Source of the DNA: Cylindrotheca closterium
Lineage: Eukaryota > Bacillariophyta > Bacillariophyceae > Bacillariales > Bacillariaceae
Assembly: GCA_933822405.4 (NCBI GenBank)
Contig: CAKOGP040000224.1
Coordinates: 238,383-302,382, forward strand
Length of the DNA stretch: 64,000 nt
Reading direction: 5' to 3'
Shown piece by piece: positions 53,113 to 63,867 of this stretch. The position numbers and the translations under genes were made by a program. Every line of letters begins with the position of its first letter. Within the stretch, counting starts at the first letter, position 1. The notes under the pieces are model-generated. The model ran no database searches. It worked only from the letters and a program-made list of their open reading frames with translations, and was not told the origin of the DNA.

Positions 53113-53790
53113 TATTGTATTTTCTTGCTGAATCAGTCGCAATATAGTATACAATGCAATAACAAAGATCACAATCAGTATTAGACAACTCCTTTGCTGG
53201 GGGAAACGCAGATTTATTGAACCTCTGTCAATAGCGCATCCGCGACGTCCCGCAGATATTGAACTTGCATGCAAAAGCGCTTGACTTACAGTACAGTACA
53301 GTATCATACTTTATCTGAACCTCATCAGCCGACCCTTTCGACTGCAAATTTCGTGGACGCGCGCATGCATAGAAAAAGAGCCACATATAGTGAATAATAG
53401 GGCGGGAAAATACCAATGCTTGACAAGAAACAAAATTACTTATAGACGATTGGAATATTTTCAACGGTGATGGGGTGAAAATGATACCAATGGCCGAAAA
53501 GGTTCGCCGATTTGCAGATTGTTGTACCAGCCTTACACGATCGAAACTTCTCAACACTGCATACTGACGTCGGCTTTGTTGAAACTGTGAAGGTTGTATT
53601 AGCCCCACCAACACTACTACTGAGAAGCGAAGCTACCATTCAGGCTTAAAAGCGTGGCATCTACGATCTATTCCTTAGTTGCGTTCCGTGAACATTCAAA
53701 GCTGAAGTGCCTCTGAAGATATCTTACTTTCAGCACAGACTCTCATAATTCATAAATTTCATCCATTGGTGCCACAGAAACTCAACAACA
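53113..53790. other. Intergenic
   Basis: The minus-strand frames at 53228-53639 overlap in several phases and lack features. No gene supported. The last 30 bases are A/C-rich leader for the next gene. Confidence 0.55.
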
Positions 53791-56208
53791 ATGAAATCCT
53801 TTTTCAAGACGAAGAAGAAGTCGAACAAGGGCTACTATAAATCGTCAGAGAACTATCATGGGCAGAGTGTGAAAATCGTTGATGCTCTGAAGGATGGAAT
53901 TGTAGCTGATGAAGAAGCGGATTGGTTAATGGAGAATGAACGGCACAATCCGTATCAACCATACAAAACAACGCCGCCGCGAGCGGAAGGACAAGCGAGA
54001 GAGGACATATTCAAACCCGAGCTTTTAATTCGAACCCAACAGGAAGAAGCTGAGGAAGAGAAGATACCTGAAAAAGAACCTGTTACGGAGCCTTTGAATG
54101 AAACTATGGAAAGTTCCTTTTCGGATACTGATGAGGGGCCAGTTCAAGAAGATGCAGTCCCACAAGATCTGTTCGATTCTAAGGAGACTGCGGAACTAGA
54201 AGAGACATTTCAAGCTAGTTTCTTCTCGGATCTCTATTCGGTCGCCTCCGGAATACCCGGTTTGGAAGTATCAGAAGATAAGCAGAAAGCAATGGACGAA
54301 ATCGACGAGCTAGTCGAGGAATACAATGAGCACGTGACGGATGATGATACCGCCGATGAAGATAATATTGGATTTTTCGGACTCGACGACTCCGGCGACG
54401 AGGGCTTGGTCGGAGACCTGGATGAATCTTCTTCATCCCGCAGTGACTACAGCACCTCCTCTGGTGAGGATGGTTTTACGGAGCAGCAGCAGCAGCAGCA
54501 AGAACTCCCAACCAAGACGTCTACTGTGATTCCATCCTCTCAAGAAGAGAAGAAGGAAGAGAAAACTGAGATTTCCCAGCCATCGAGTAGAGATGCGAGT
54601 AGCAAGACCGGGTCTACAAACCGGGATGCCAGTTTTAAATTCGATAAATTCGATGTGGGCTCTGGTGCCATGGAAGCTCACGAGGAGGTCGGGCTATTTG
54701 CAGGCATGAGTTTGAAACAAATGTTTTGGGACGACCTCGACGAGAGCGAAGTTGACGAAGACGATGTTGACAGCGACGATTACGATATGGATGATTTTTC
54801 AGATAAGGAGGATCCGAACTTTACTCAAGAAGTCACTCAAGACGAAGCCGCGCAAGAAGTCACTCAAGAAGAAGTCAATCAAGAAGTCACTCAAGAAGTC
54901 AATCAATATTTCGAATCAACAGATCCAATTGACCAGGCTGACTTTGATGAGCATGTTATGTCTACCGAGATCATAGAGACCGAGTTCTCCGTAAGGACTA
55001 CAGAAGAAGACCCACCGGCGACAACTGTTGCCATTGAGGAATCGGTTGATTTTGATGTAGACGATACAATGGAGAATCAAAATGATTCACAAACCATTGA
55101 GCCGATGGTTCTTCTTGAAAGATTTGCTGGGAAAGGCTTCGAGAAGCCGGAGGAGGACCAAGAGCCAGGAAAGGTGCATCCAAAGGCGACTGCCGTGCGA
55201 AAGAAGAACAAGCCTTTCAGATTTGGTGGTTTCTCTGGGCGCAAGAACTCGGGTGTAAAGAAGAATACCGTGGCGCCCAAAGAAGCCGAAAAAAACCTTG
55301 TGAGATCAACCTCCAAGCAAGAAACGGCTACCAAAGCGACAAGCCCCTTAAGGAAGCCACGAGTTACCACCGACAAGGCCAAGACTGAAGCAGCCTCTAT
55401 CTTCGAACCAGAAGTACCGACTTCTCCATCCGTTACAACCACAGTGGAGGCAAGCACTGAATCTAGACCTTCTCATACTGAACCCAGACCAGAACTCGAG
55501 CCTTCTCAAACTCAAGCGACTCGAGCTATAGGGGCCACGAGTGTCCCAGCGCCCGCGACGAAGATTGAGATCGTGGAGAAACCACTCCAAGAAAAGGAGG
55601 ACGAGCAACAGTCCGAACTTGCGGCGTTCTCAGCAATGATGCAAGATGTCTATCAATTTACATTTGGGAATTTCCCGCAAATAAAGAAACAATATCATAA
55701 GAGTCCAAAGGAGATTTGGGCCGAGCCCGCAGTAGACCGTGGCTTTGAAACCTGTCATTCTTATGTTGGCGGAGAACCGTATATTCAAAAGGCAATTTCC
55801 CATGATGAGCAAAACAACCAAGTTTCTTCTATTTCGAACGAGCTGCCTGTTGAAGCTGCAGCCACCACTCCTAGTAACAAGGTGAGCACAGGTAGTAACA
55901 AGGATGGTGTTGGCGAAAACGACACGCCAGCAACAACACCCGCGTCGTCCGCTGGATCCCTATCACAAACTGCAGACGACAAAGCGGTTCCAGAAAGTCC
56001 AAAGATCGAGGAAGGATATGAAGTACGACCGGGGCAAGCATCGGAAGAAATCCACGAAGTGGCTTCAGGGATAGGGTTTGAATTTTCCCAAAAGATTCAC
56101 ACGATTTTTAGAACTACCAATAGCAAGGGCAAGAAGCAATCGAAAAAGAGCAAATCAAGTTGGTTCGGTCGCAAGAAGAGTGCAAAACCAAAAACGACTA
56201 AACAGTAA
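53791..56208 (+). CDS. Large acidic disordered protein with basic ends, unrecognised
   Basis: 805 residues, no intron. It begins MKSFFKTKKKSNKGYYKSSE and ends with a Lys-rich tail SSWFGRKKSAKPKTTKQ, so both ends are basic and the middle is strongly acidic. A conserved-looking segment follows the start (VDALKDGIVADEEADWLMEN). Several D/E-rich stretches include SEVDEDDVDSDDYDMDDFSD. A tandem EVTQ repeat (about 345-370, QEVTQDEAAQEVTQEEVNQ) is present. Another ordered-looking segment at about 610-670 reads FSAMMQDVYQFTFGNFPQI and KSPKEIWAEPAVDRGFE. WFGRKK resembles RKS-FGI ends seen elsewhere but this is weak. No known family. Confidence 0.8.
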   Translation: MKSFFKTKKKSNKGYYKSSENYHGQSVKIVDALKDGIVADEEADWLMENERHNPYQPYKTTPPRAEGQAREDIFKPELLIRTQQEEAEEEKIPEKEPVTEPLNETMESSFSDTDEGPVQEDAVPQDLFDSKETAELEETFQASFFSDLYSVASGIPGLEVSEDKQKAMDEIDELVEEYNEHVTDDDTADEDNIGFFGLDDSGDEGLVGDLDESSSSRSDYSTSSGEDGFTEQQQQQQELPTKTSTVIPSSQEEKKEEKTEISQPSSRDASSKTGSTNRDASFKFDKFDVGSGAMEAHEEVGLFAGMSLKQMFWDDLDESEVDEDDVDSDDYDMDDFSDKEDPNFTQEVTQDEAAQEVTQEEVNQEVTQEVNQYFESTDPIDQADFDEHVMSTEIIETEFSVRTTEEDPPATTVAIEESVDFDVDDTMENQNDSQTIEPMVLLERFAGKGFEKPEEDQEPGKVHPKATAVRKKNKPFRFGGFSGRKNSGVKKNTVAPKEAEKNLVRSTSKQETATKATSPLRKPRVTTDKAKTEAASIFEPEVPTSPSVTTTVEASTESRPSHTEPRPELEPSQTQATRAIGATSVPAPATKIEIVEKPLQEKEDEQQSELAAFSAMMQDVYQFTFGNFPQIKKQYHKSPKEIWAEPAVDRGFETCHSYVGGEPYIQKAISHDEQNNQVSSISNELPVEAAATTPSNKVSTGSNKDGVGENDTPATTPASSAGSLSQTADDKAVPESPKIEEGYEVRPGQASEEIHEVASGIGFEFSQKIHTIFRTTNSKGKKQSKKSKSSWFGRKKSAKPKTTKQ

Positions 56209-56627
56209 TGACATATGTTTTATTCTTGTCTACCTTTGAATCGTCTCGTCACTTTCATTTCTCTTCTCATCAAAGTATGTGAGTTTCGGCAGCACTTCGG
56301 AGGTGCGCCATTTTGATAAGATGTTTGCATCCAATTTCATCGAGTCCACGTGATGATTCGTTCGATTTAGAGGTGCGGTCGGTTTTAGATATATAAACAA
56401 ATCGATAACGAACATAAATTGTAACGGCTATTCAACTGGAAAACCCTATCTATGAAACTGTCTTACGTAAAGTCACCTAGAGATCAATCGTGCAGAATCA
56501 CAAGGATGTTCCCTCCGACAACACAAAAACCTTCTATTTTGAGTTTCTCACAAATCAAAACAAGAAGCCAATCGAGATAACACTATCACACATTGCACTT
56601 CCAACAACAACAATAACAACAACAACC
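56209..56627. other. Intergenic and 5' leader
   Basis: The frame of the next gene is open from 56490 but without ATG. The region ends in an AACAACAACAATAACAACAA leader before the ATG at 56628. No gene seen. Confidence 0.6.
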
Positions 56628-57140
56628 ATGACTTCCAACAATTGCATCCTAGAATCCTTCCTACAACTGTTTCAATGCGGTGGAGCAGGGTTCACAGATG
56701 ACTACGAACAAGACGCTGCTGTGGTTCAGCAGCAGAAACATATCTTCTTGGAACAAGCACGACCAATTGGGTCGTGCAGTGTTTCTTCTCCTACAAGCAT
56801 ATACTCTATTCCTTCTCGGGAAAGCATGACGGAGATTCGTCAAGACTCTGTGAATCGCTTCGGCCGATCTCGACTCTTTTCCTACACTTCGAGCACTCCC
56901 ATGAGATTCTCATTTGAAGATTATCATTCAGGGGAGTATGAATTGGAGAAACGAGACGACTCCATCAGAACGAACAGTGCCCGCACCGAATCGCGTCAAT
57001 ACTCTCCTCCCATGAAGAGATCAAACTCGATAGCGACGGTAACGACTGCCGACAGTAATTCCGTTGGGGAAGACCTACAAGCCCACAGCTCGGAAGACTC
57101 GCCGGAATTCCAAGTTGACGTAGTTGCTGTTCGTGAGTAA
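56628..57140 (+). CDS. Small Ser-rich protein, unrecognised
   Basis: 170 residues from the ATG at 56628 (MTSNNCILESFLQLFQCGGA). A short amphipathic N-terminus with two Cys precedes an acidic patch, then Ser-rich sequence with SSPTSIYSIPSRESMTEIRQ, FGRSRLFSYTSS, MRFSFEDYHSGEYE and MKRSNSIATVTTADSNS. R-x-x-S sites recur (SRESM, MKRSNS). The N-terminal helix and Cys pair could attach it to membrane. No family recognised. Confidence 0.6.
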   Translation: MTSNNCILESFLQLFQCGGAGFTDDYEQDAAVVQQQKHIFLEQARPIGSCSVSSPTSIYSIPSRESMTEIRQDSVNRFGRSRLFSYTSSTPMRFSFEDYHSGEYELEKRDDSIRTNSARTESRQYSPPMKRSNSIATVTTADSNSVGEDLQAHSSEDSPEFQVDVVAVRE

Positions 57141-57746
57141 CTTGTCAACAAATGGGGCCGAAACAATTTTTTACATCATCATCATCATTACATACACATA
57201 CAGTTAATAAAAAATAAATCAATAGAGAATAGCTACGAAATTATTTCAAAATACCTACTATGATGATACAGCGCCTTCAGATGTATTCTACTCGAACGAG
57301 TCAGTCAGTCGAATATTATCTGGTGTCTCGTAAGCTGTTGTTTTCGGGCCCACTGTCATGGGGTGTATCCCCTCTAAACCCCCCGGCAATACCTACCAAT
57401 ATGATAGGTATTCATAGCAGGCTTACCTTTTTTGCGGACGTGTGGTTTCATTTCGTTTTTCATTTGCAAACTTCCGCTCCGTTCGGTGTTGTTTCGTTTG
57501 GCATAATACTGTATATTACGCACGGTTTCTTTGGTTCCGTGACGTTTCGATTAAAACAAGTCACGGCGCGTCACGAACGCATCAACGAAACTCGATCATC
57601 GCATCGTCCCAACAAAACTCCAATAAGAGAGGACAATATAGGGAGTAGAACTTTCAGTGCTACTGTCATCTTCGTTAGTGCTTCTGCTCCCTAGCAAAAA
57701 ACAGTTTGGTCTTGCCGGAAAAGTCTGTTCTCCGATAAATCGAAGA
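57141..57746. other. Intergenic
   Basis: A CATCATCATCATCATTA microsatellite lies near 57177. The 144-codon frame at 57260-57694 has no domain, shares no window family and overlaps the presumed promoter, so it is not annotated as a gene. Confidence 0.5.
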
Positions 57747-58926
57747 ATGTTTGTCACGTTGGCAAGGAGACAACTGTTTTCCTTTCTGCTCATTCTGCAG
57801 ATTCCCAAAACTTCATCCTTTATCCATAATGTTCGACACTCAGGGCAACACGTATGTGCATTGTGGCAAGATCCCTTCTTTCAAACTGAAAGTGTGGCAA
57901 AATTGTGCCGACGGGCCCATCGTAGCGCATCATTTCAAGTGCATCCGAAGAACGAAGAATCCTCGTCAGAAATAACTTTGCATCGTGACCAACTTGCTCT
58001 CACAAAGATGTACCACGGAACGTCCATGATATACTGTGGTCAAGTTGCGTTGGAAATCAAGAAATATGGATTGACGATAGGAAGCCTCAACTCTGTTGGA
58101 GGGTCAATCATGGCAGCTGGGATTACATACCTCCTAGGAAATTTGGCATGGAAAGAGTATCTCGGGTTTGATACAGGCAAGAGACTGAATGGGCTACTCT
58201 TTCTTTACGCAATGGTGTCTTTGTGTACTTTTACTTTCGTTCCAAATCTATGCAAGCTTGGTGGTATGCTTAGCTTATTGAGCTTATTTTCGAGTGCAGG
58301 CACGCTCCTCCTAGCGACAAAGGGCTATCTTTCGGGTCTGTGTGCCGATGGCAACAAGTCATTTCTTCCAGAAACGCTTCGTTTGTGCAAAGGTGCCGTT
58401 CAAACGACCATGTGTCGCCCTCCAAAGGACATGACCTATCCTAATTTCATTTGCCTTTTGACGGTTGCTATCAGAAAGGCAGTGCTTGTTGGAGGAGTTC
58501 TGAATGAGGTGTTTTTTGGAGGTGGTAGAACGTTACTAATTGTCCCAAAACTGATCCAGCTTGCAAAGCTGACACTTCTGGGGGGTGCTCTGGTCACGTC
58601 AATTTCGGTGGAAGACAACGAGGTGGCAAAGAAAATGGTTACAGGGCCAATCAATGTGATGGCTCTTTATATTTTTTCATTCATGTCCGGTACGTCGGTC
58701 TGTTCTAATAAATTCCATAGTATGTGCCCTCTCGACTAACCATGCATTCCCTGAACAAACTAAACGCTCCTTCAATAATCTTGTAGCGTTCAATTTGGTC
58801 AGGGCATCAAGCGCTTTTCAACTTGCAGACGGACTGCTGCTAGGCATGTGTGCTTTTAGCTCAGCATCCGAGGGGTTGCATCATGTAAAAGGACACAGCT
58901 ATAATGCCAATGAAAATTCTGACTGA
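57747..58926 (+). CDS. Multi-span membrane protein with N-terminal signal, possibly plastid-targeted
   Basis: Two exons: 57747..58689 and 58787..58926, with a 97-nt GT-AG intron (donor GTACGT, acceptor TTGTAG) joining G|CG in frame; 360 residues. The start at 57747 gives RRQLFSFLLILQIP then TSSFIHN, a signal peptide followed by an S-F junction that weakly resembles a diatom plastid transit motif. Five to seven membrane segments follow, including TIGSLNSVGGSIMAAGITYL, LLFLYAMVSLCTFTFVP, LGGMLSLLSLFSSAGTLLL, TLLGGALVTSISV and PINVMALYIFSFMSAFNLV across the splice. A polar loop contains LRLCKGAVQTTMCRPPKDM. No transporter signature is recognised. Confidence 0.75.
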
Positions 58927-59483
58927 ATTGATGATCTAATGCACAAGAAGTAATCATCCGCGTAGAAGTGGGAAAAGAAAACCGATGAACGACGAGCTAT
59001 ATAATATAGGCAGCACTGCTAGTAGTTCTGAAATGGCATAGCTCGAACAGAAAAAATGTTGGAATCAAGTGTCAGATGGCCATGTACTTGTTAGGTGCAA
59101 GGAAAGACTATGTTGTAATGAGTGATAGTACGAACCAGAACACATGCACATTTTTATTAAAATACCAAGCCAATATGATTCATACTATACTCTTCGTGTA
59201 GTTTATTTTTATTGTGATCCTCCTTCAAATATGTAAATCGGTTGGGCTCCTATCGGTACATATATATACTGCCATGACTTCTTACAGTACCGTATTGAGG
59301 GTGGCGCGTGATCAATAATAACCCACCGCACGCGGTTATTATTATTTATGGGGTTCTCTGCAATTGGAAACTCGGATTATCTGAGGAGTCGAGTCGTCGG
59401 AAAAAGTCATCGCGCATGCATCATCTCGCATCTTACAGTATAATAGCACAATATAATTCGATTTCGCAGGTATAACAACGCAG
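58927..59483. other. Intergenic
   Basis: No gene seen. AT-rich near 59150-59210 and at 59330-59350 (GGTTATTATTATTTATGG). Promoter of the CRAL-TRIO gene expected in the right half. Confidence 0.6.
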
Positions 59484-61388
59484 ATGGGTGTTAGCACGAT
59501 GAGTAGCTTCAATGTAGACTATGGTAGCTCCGCCGGTGGTTGCTTTGGATGGACTCCTTTTGGGAGTCAGTTCAACGCCGCAGTACCAGTGGCTCTACCC
59601 AAGCAGCATCAGAAGGATGCACTCATGGTGAAGAATGAATTGGATGCTGACATTGCCAAGTCTATGCATGAGTTAAGTTTTCAGGAGAGGCAGAACGTTC
59701 AAGAAGAGATCCACGGAGTATCTTCCACAGAACCCGAAATGCCGGAACGAATAGCAGTATGTTTGAATGAGCTTGACGCCCACTTGGGTTCTATGAAAGC
59801 AGGTACAAGCTGGGAACTAGCTGAAGGAATGAACCCAGCATATGTCAAGAACAAAGATTTACGGATGATGTTCCTCAGAGCCCAGAAATATGACAGCAAG
59901 GAAGCAGCTGCCCAAATTATCAGATTCTTTGATGTCAAGGCGGATCTCTTTGGTAATGATATGCTTGCTAAGGACATTACCATTGACGACTTGAGTGATG
60001 ATGATAAGGCATGCCTACAAAACGGCAGTATGCAAATTCCATCGAATGACAGAGCTGGCAGACCGATCCTACTATACTTGCCTGGTCTAAGAGCTTTCAA
60101 TTCGCTTAAAAGCGAACTGCGAGCTCGATTCTATTCGTTCATGAGTGTTGTCAAAAGTGAAAACGCACAAAGGTTGGGTGTGATCTTTATAACGTATGCT
60201 GTCGGAACTCTACGCGATTCTATGAACGGTGCTGGGTTCAAAGAGACGGCAACTTTAGCCATGGTAAGTGGACATCACACTTATCGAGTCCGCGAATTTT
60301 TTCTCTTGGGATACTAATTCTCTGCATATCGATCATCTTTGAAAACTACTTTCAGGCCGTGCCGCTTCACTGGGCTGGAATACACTTTTGTTCAGACGAC
60401 TTGACACAGGTAAGCCCTTGCTTGGTAATTTGTCTGATATGGAATGAGCTTGATCCAAATGATCCATGCTGACACACTGCTTGTTAATTTCCCCCTTTGT
60501 TCCTAGTACATTTTGACCAAAACCACAGTGGCAATCACACCGGCGAAAATTCGTGCCAGATTCAAGAATCATCTTGGAAGTCATTTGGAGTGTCAGTACT
60601 TGTTGTCCAGCTTTGGTATCCCGCAGTCAACCTTACCCTTTGACTCTTTTGGCAATCAAGTCAAGCTTGACAAGCACCTTTTATGGTATCAGCGGTGCCA
60701 TTGGGAAGAAACCGTCATGATTCGAACTCAATTATCATCGGAAGACTCTCTGTTGGAACCTCTTGCGAACGACGTTTTGTTTGGAAGAAAGCGAAATAAT
60801 CACGAGGGGAACAAGGTACTTCGCCTACTGGTGGAAAGTAGGTCTAAGGATTATGACACGGCCAATAAATCTAGAAAACGAGAAATGGCAGCTCAGGTGG
60901 CGACTGATCTTCAAGAAGCCGGGGGTCGGTTCTTGAAGGAAATAGAGGAGACGGGCACATGGGAGACAGTGCCGATCGATGAGGCCCTGGAAAAGATTGC
61001 CCAGGCCTTTCGCAATTGCCGACGACCCAAGATGAAGCAGATGAAGGCAGACAGTACTAAGATTGCGAATGACACAGGGCCACTCGAGATCATTGACGAT
61101 CCTGCACCAGAAGATGTATTGTTTGGGAAGCAGCGAAATCATGGTGGTAACGTGAAGATGCGAGTGTTGGTGAAGAACCTTGCGGATGAATACGATATGG
61201 CCACAAAGCTTGAGAAGAAAGAGTTGGCTTCTTCTATTATTCGCAGCATCAAAGAGCAAGGGGGGCGGTTCTTGAAGCAAAGAGAAGACGATCGATGGGA
61301 AGAAACCACAGAGTCATATGCGAGGATTAAAATCTCCAAGCAATTTTGCAATAATCGACGGTATCAGCGAAAAGAGGGTGTCTTGTAA
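59484..61388 (+). CDS. CRAL-TRIO (Sec14-like) domain fused to two DUF6824 domains
   Basis: Three exons: 59484..60263, 60356..60409 and 60507..61388. Introns are 92 and 97 nt, both GT-AG and phase 0; 571 residues. Residues about 95-330 follow the diatom CRAL-TRIO-like pattern: NPAYVKNKDLRMMFLRAQKY, FFDVKADLFG, DRAGRPILLYLPG, then AVPLHWAGIHFCSDD (exon 2) and GSHLECQYLLSSFGIPQSTL. DUF6824 copy 1 spans about 361-449 (NDVLFGRKRNNHEGN, GGRFLKEIEETGTWE, AFRNCRR) and copy 2 about 475-566 (EDVLFGKQRNHGGN, GGRFLKQREDDRWE, FCNNRR). CRAL-TRIO domains bind small lipids; DUF6824 is abundant in diatoms with no established function. A lipid-responsive regulator is inference. Confidence 0.9.
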
Positions 61389-61750
61389 GGTGGATAATGA
61401 TATAAACATTTTTAAAAAAAAATATGAACTATTTAGACATTTGCTTAGCGGCGTTCACTCCTGATCACTCAGAGGGCGCAACAAGGTCTGCGCCCCAAGA
61501 ACAACATCAAGATCTGATCTCCGCACAGCAATGCCCCGTATGCCCGTATGCATATATATTATATATTCAATATATTCAATACATTCCATATCTATTCCTA
61601 TTCAAACATTCTCGACAATAACCAATCAGAAATTCAAGTCTACTACTGTACATCGGACGTTGTCGACTCCCCACATTCCAATGCGTAGATGAGAATAAAA
61701 ATCCGTTGCAGGATTCTATACCATGCAGGTACATCCTCATCTCTCATTGC
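61389..61750. other. Convergent 3' intergenic region
   Basis: AT-rich (ATATATTATATATTCAATAT near 61553) with no gene; terminators of both neighbours are expected here. Confidence 0.6.
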
Positions 61751-62596
61751 CTATACACGTTCCGTCAGTGCTTCGGCTTCCGACGATGATACGGACGACT
61801 CTTCCCCCCCGGCGGACGAGGAACCGGAAGATGTTAAGGAACTGGCATCGCTCGAATCATCCGTTGGTGATGCATCCGACGGCGATTTGATTGGCGGGGA
61901 CACCACATCTGGAAGTGGTTTCGTGCTAGCGCTGCCATAACTGATGGTACTTTCTCGGTGAACTTGCTGCTTGTTGTCTTTTCTGGCTTCCTGAATCATC
62001 AGTTGCAAAACTTCTTTTTGAAGCTTCAATTGCTTTTGGTAGCTTTCTTTTGCCTGAGCCATGTTCTTTTGGATTTCAGCGTTTTTCGTTTCGAAATCAT
62101 CTTGCGACTTCTTCTTGTCGTCTCTGACCCCTGGAATCATGTGATATATGTGTACGATGACACTGTTCCAAGAGCTGGATTGTACATCTCTTTGGCCCTG
62201 AAGCATCATAGCAATATGCAACCTTCTGAGAAGCATGGCTTCGAACAGGCTATGTATATTAAAAAAGTACCACGGGGCTACCAGTGCTCTTGACTCACTT
62301 GGTTTTGTAGTAACCGCAGGTGATGGTCGGCTCGATCTCTGAGGTTTGTTCGAATGAAGTGTATGTTGGACCTCCTTGGCATAATCCCAAAAGTTCCATA
62401 TTGATTTGCTCTCCTCTCCCTTCTTGAATAGCCTCATTTTCATCTGGTAAAGTTCGGATTCGACTTCAAACAGCTCATCGTAGAACTTTTCTTCTTGTCT
62501 CTTTCCTACTTCTTTCAATTCGAGGAGTTCTCGTCTCTTCTTGTGAATGTCGTCATCAATCTCCTTCAGATCAGGTGAACTTTGATTTTGTCCCAT
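61751..62596 (-). CDS. Coiled-coil protein with possible N-myristoylation start
   Basis: 281 residues. It begins MGQNQSSPDL, compatible with N-myristoylation (Gly2, Ser6). A coiled coil follows at about 10-65 (DDDIHKKRRELLELKEVGKR; ELFEVESELYQMKMRLF). A hydrophobic/aromatic central segment (APWYFFNIHSLFEAMLLRRL; SVIVHIYHMIPGV) comes next, then a second coiled coil at about 165-215 (KNMAQAKESYQKQLKLQKEV) and a Ser/Asp-rich acidic tail. It may sit peripherally on membranes. The uninterrupted frame is preferred over a possible 49-nt intron that would shift frame. No family recognised. Confidence 0.7.
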   Translation of the reverse strand: MGQNQSSPDLKEIDDDIHKKRRELLELKEVGKRQEEKFYDELFEVESELYQMKMRLFKKGEESKSIWNFWDYAKEVQHTLHSNKPQRSSRPSPAVTTKPSESRALVAPWYFFNIHSLFEAMLLRRLHIAMMLQGQRDVQSSSWNSVIVHIYHMIPGVRDDKKKSQDDFETKNAEIQKNMAQAKESYQKQLKLQKEVLQLMIQEARKDNKQQVHRESTISYGSASTKPLPDVVSPPIKSPSDASPTDDSSDASSLTSSGSSSAGGEESSVSSSEAEALTERV

Positions 62597-62623
62597 TGTG
62601 CTGTTGAAAAATGTGTAGGATGC

Positions 62624-62944
62624 TTATTCTTTTAGTGTATTTGTCTTCTTGGGATCCTTGCTGTTGTTACTGTTTTTGGTCACTGTTCTTAAAACATGTG
62701 TGTGGTATTGAGAGACATACAAAAACACTACTGGAACAGCAGACTTGATACCGCCCTCTTCAGAGCTTCTATTTTCGATGAGTTCCCACCAGTAGGCCAC
62801 GCACGCAGCGCCGTAAAAAGAAGCTTTTTCTCGACGAATTTGGCATGCGGTGACGAGAGGTTTTTGTTCTTTGCATGTTCGCTGGAAGCCTTTTGGGGAA
62901 CGTATTATAATTGAGACTACTGCGGTACCTCTCAGATTCATCAT
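62624..62944 (-). CDS. Possible small protein, weakly supported
   Basis: 106 codons from a double ATG at 62944. The middle (KASFYGAACVAYWWELIENR; SAVPVVFLYVSQYHTHVL) looks protein-like with two moderately hydrophobic stretches, and the ends are basic. It is head-to-tail with its upstream neighbour bL9 and lies 27 bp upstream of the coiled-coil gene's ATG, which is unusually close for separate eukaryotic genes. It may instead be leader DNA of that gene. Confidence 0.25.
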   Translation of the reverse strand: MMNLRGTAVVSIIIRSPKGFQRTCKEQKPLVTACQIRREKASFYGAACVAYWWELIENRSSEEGGIKSAVPVVFLYVSQYHTHVLRTVTKNSNNSKDPKKTNTLKE

Positions 62945-63087
62945 TGATGAACTTTAGAATATATACTCGTACTCGTACCCTTTCGCTCGTTACTACAGTA
63001 CGCAGCATTCATTTTTATATGTACCACTTTGATACAATTTGCGGTTGTTGTTAATCATGCAAGACTACTACTCTCTATTTCGATAAC

Positions 63088-63867
63088 CTACTCAGCTTCG
63101 ACTTTAATTCCAATCTTTGCAGAAATACCACTCAATAGATTTATCCTCGCTCCAAACTCTCCCACAGTCTTGATATCCCCTCTCATTTTCTTTCCATTCT
63201 CGTCCATTACTTCCGTCACCTTGACCCATTTGTTATTCAAAAAGTCATCGGCTATTTCGGATTGGAGCTCGCTCATGACGACTTTCGGACCAACTCCACC
63301 AAACAACTGACCATCGGGTCCAGCCGTACGGACCAATTTCAATTCCAATTCGTCCAATGTTTCTTTCAATTCATTGGCTTTGGTCCGGTCAGCGTCTTCT
63401 TTCATTTGTTTCTCCGCGGTCTCTTCCGCAACTTCTTCGTCTGTAATCATCCTCGCGGCTTGCTGAGGTCGAAGCTTGTTGTTGAAGAATGCGGGTGTCA
63501 CCAAGACGACTTCTCCGGCTTGTCCAGTCCCAGCAACGTGCTTGAGCATTTTGACTTGAATCTTTTTGGCGGCTGCTGGGGCTACCTTTTTCTTCTTGGC
63601 AAACAATTGTGTGGAAGTTGAAGCTGCTGCTGCTGTGTTTTTGGATGTCGTCATTGTAGTGCTGGTGGTGGTTGGAGGATACAATCCGTATCCACCCGAG
63701 ATCATTTGGCTTCGAGCAAATGACAGCGCTTCAGCATTCGCATTTCGTCTGGTAGCTACTGGGGAAGCAGCAGGAATGAATGTGGCATGCCAGCTTGTGT
63801 ATTGAGCTGAAGCAGGAAGTGCCAATGCACTGATAATAATACCAACAAGATACAGAATTGTTTTCAT
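63088..63867 (-). CDS. Ribosomal protein bL9, nuclear-encoded, probably plastid
   Basis: 259 residues. Residues 1-21 are a signal peptide (TILYLVGIIISALALPASA), then a Ser/Thr/Ala-rich transit region ending near QLFAKKKK. The bL9 N-terminal domain starts at about 103: IQVKMLKHVAGTGQAGEVVL, PAFFNNKLRPQQAARM. A charged linking helix (EEVAEETAEKQMKEDADRTK) leads to the C-terminal domain with RTAGPDGQLFGGVGP and GDIKTVGEFGARINLL. bL9 binds 23S rRNA at the base of the L1 stalk. The bipartite presequence fits import into a four-membrane plastid; a mitochondrial copy is less likely because of the signal peptide. Confidence 0.9.
   Translation of the reverse strand: MKTILYLVGIIISALALPASAQYTSWHATFIPAASPVATRRNANAEALSFARSQMISGGYGLYPPTTTSTTMTTSKNTAAAASTSTQLFAKKKKVAPAAAKKIQVKMLKHVAGTGQAGEVVLVTPAFFNNKLRPQQAARMITDEEVAEETAEKQMKEDADRTKANELKETLDELELKLVRTAGPDGQLFGGVGPKVVMSELQSEIADDFLNNKWVKVTEVMDENGKKMRGDIKTVGEFGARINLLSGISAKIGIKVEAE

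Noticed and set aside
57260..57694. 144-codon plus-strand frame
   Set aside because: No conserved feature and it overlaps the promoter and leader of the spliced membrane-protein gene.
62250..62298. Candidate 49-nt intron (GTGAGT...ACATAG) inside the coiled-coil gene
   Set aside because: Removing 49 bases shifts the frame and destroys the second coiled coil; the unspliced frame is continuous to the stop.
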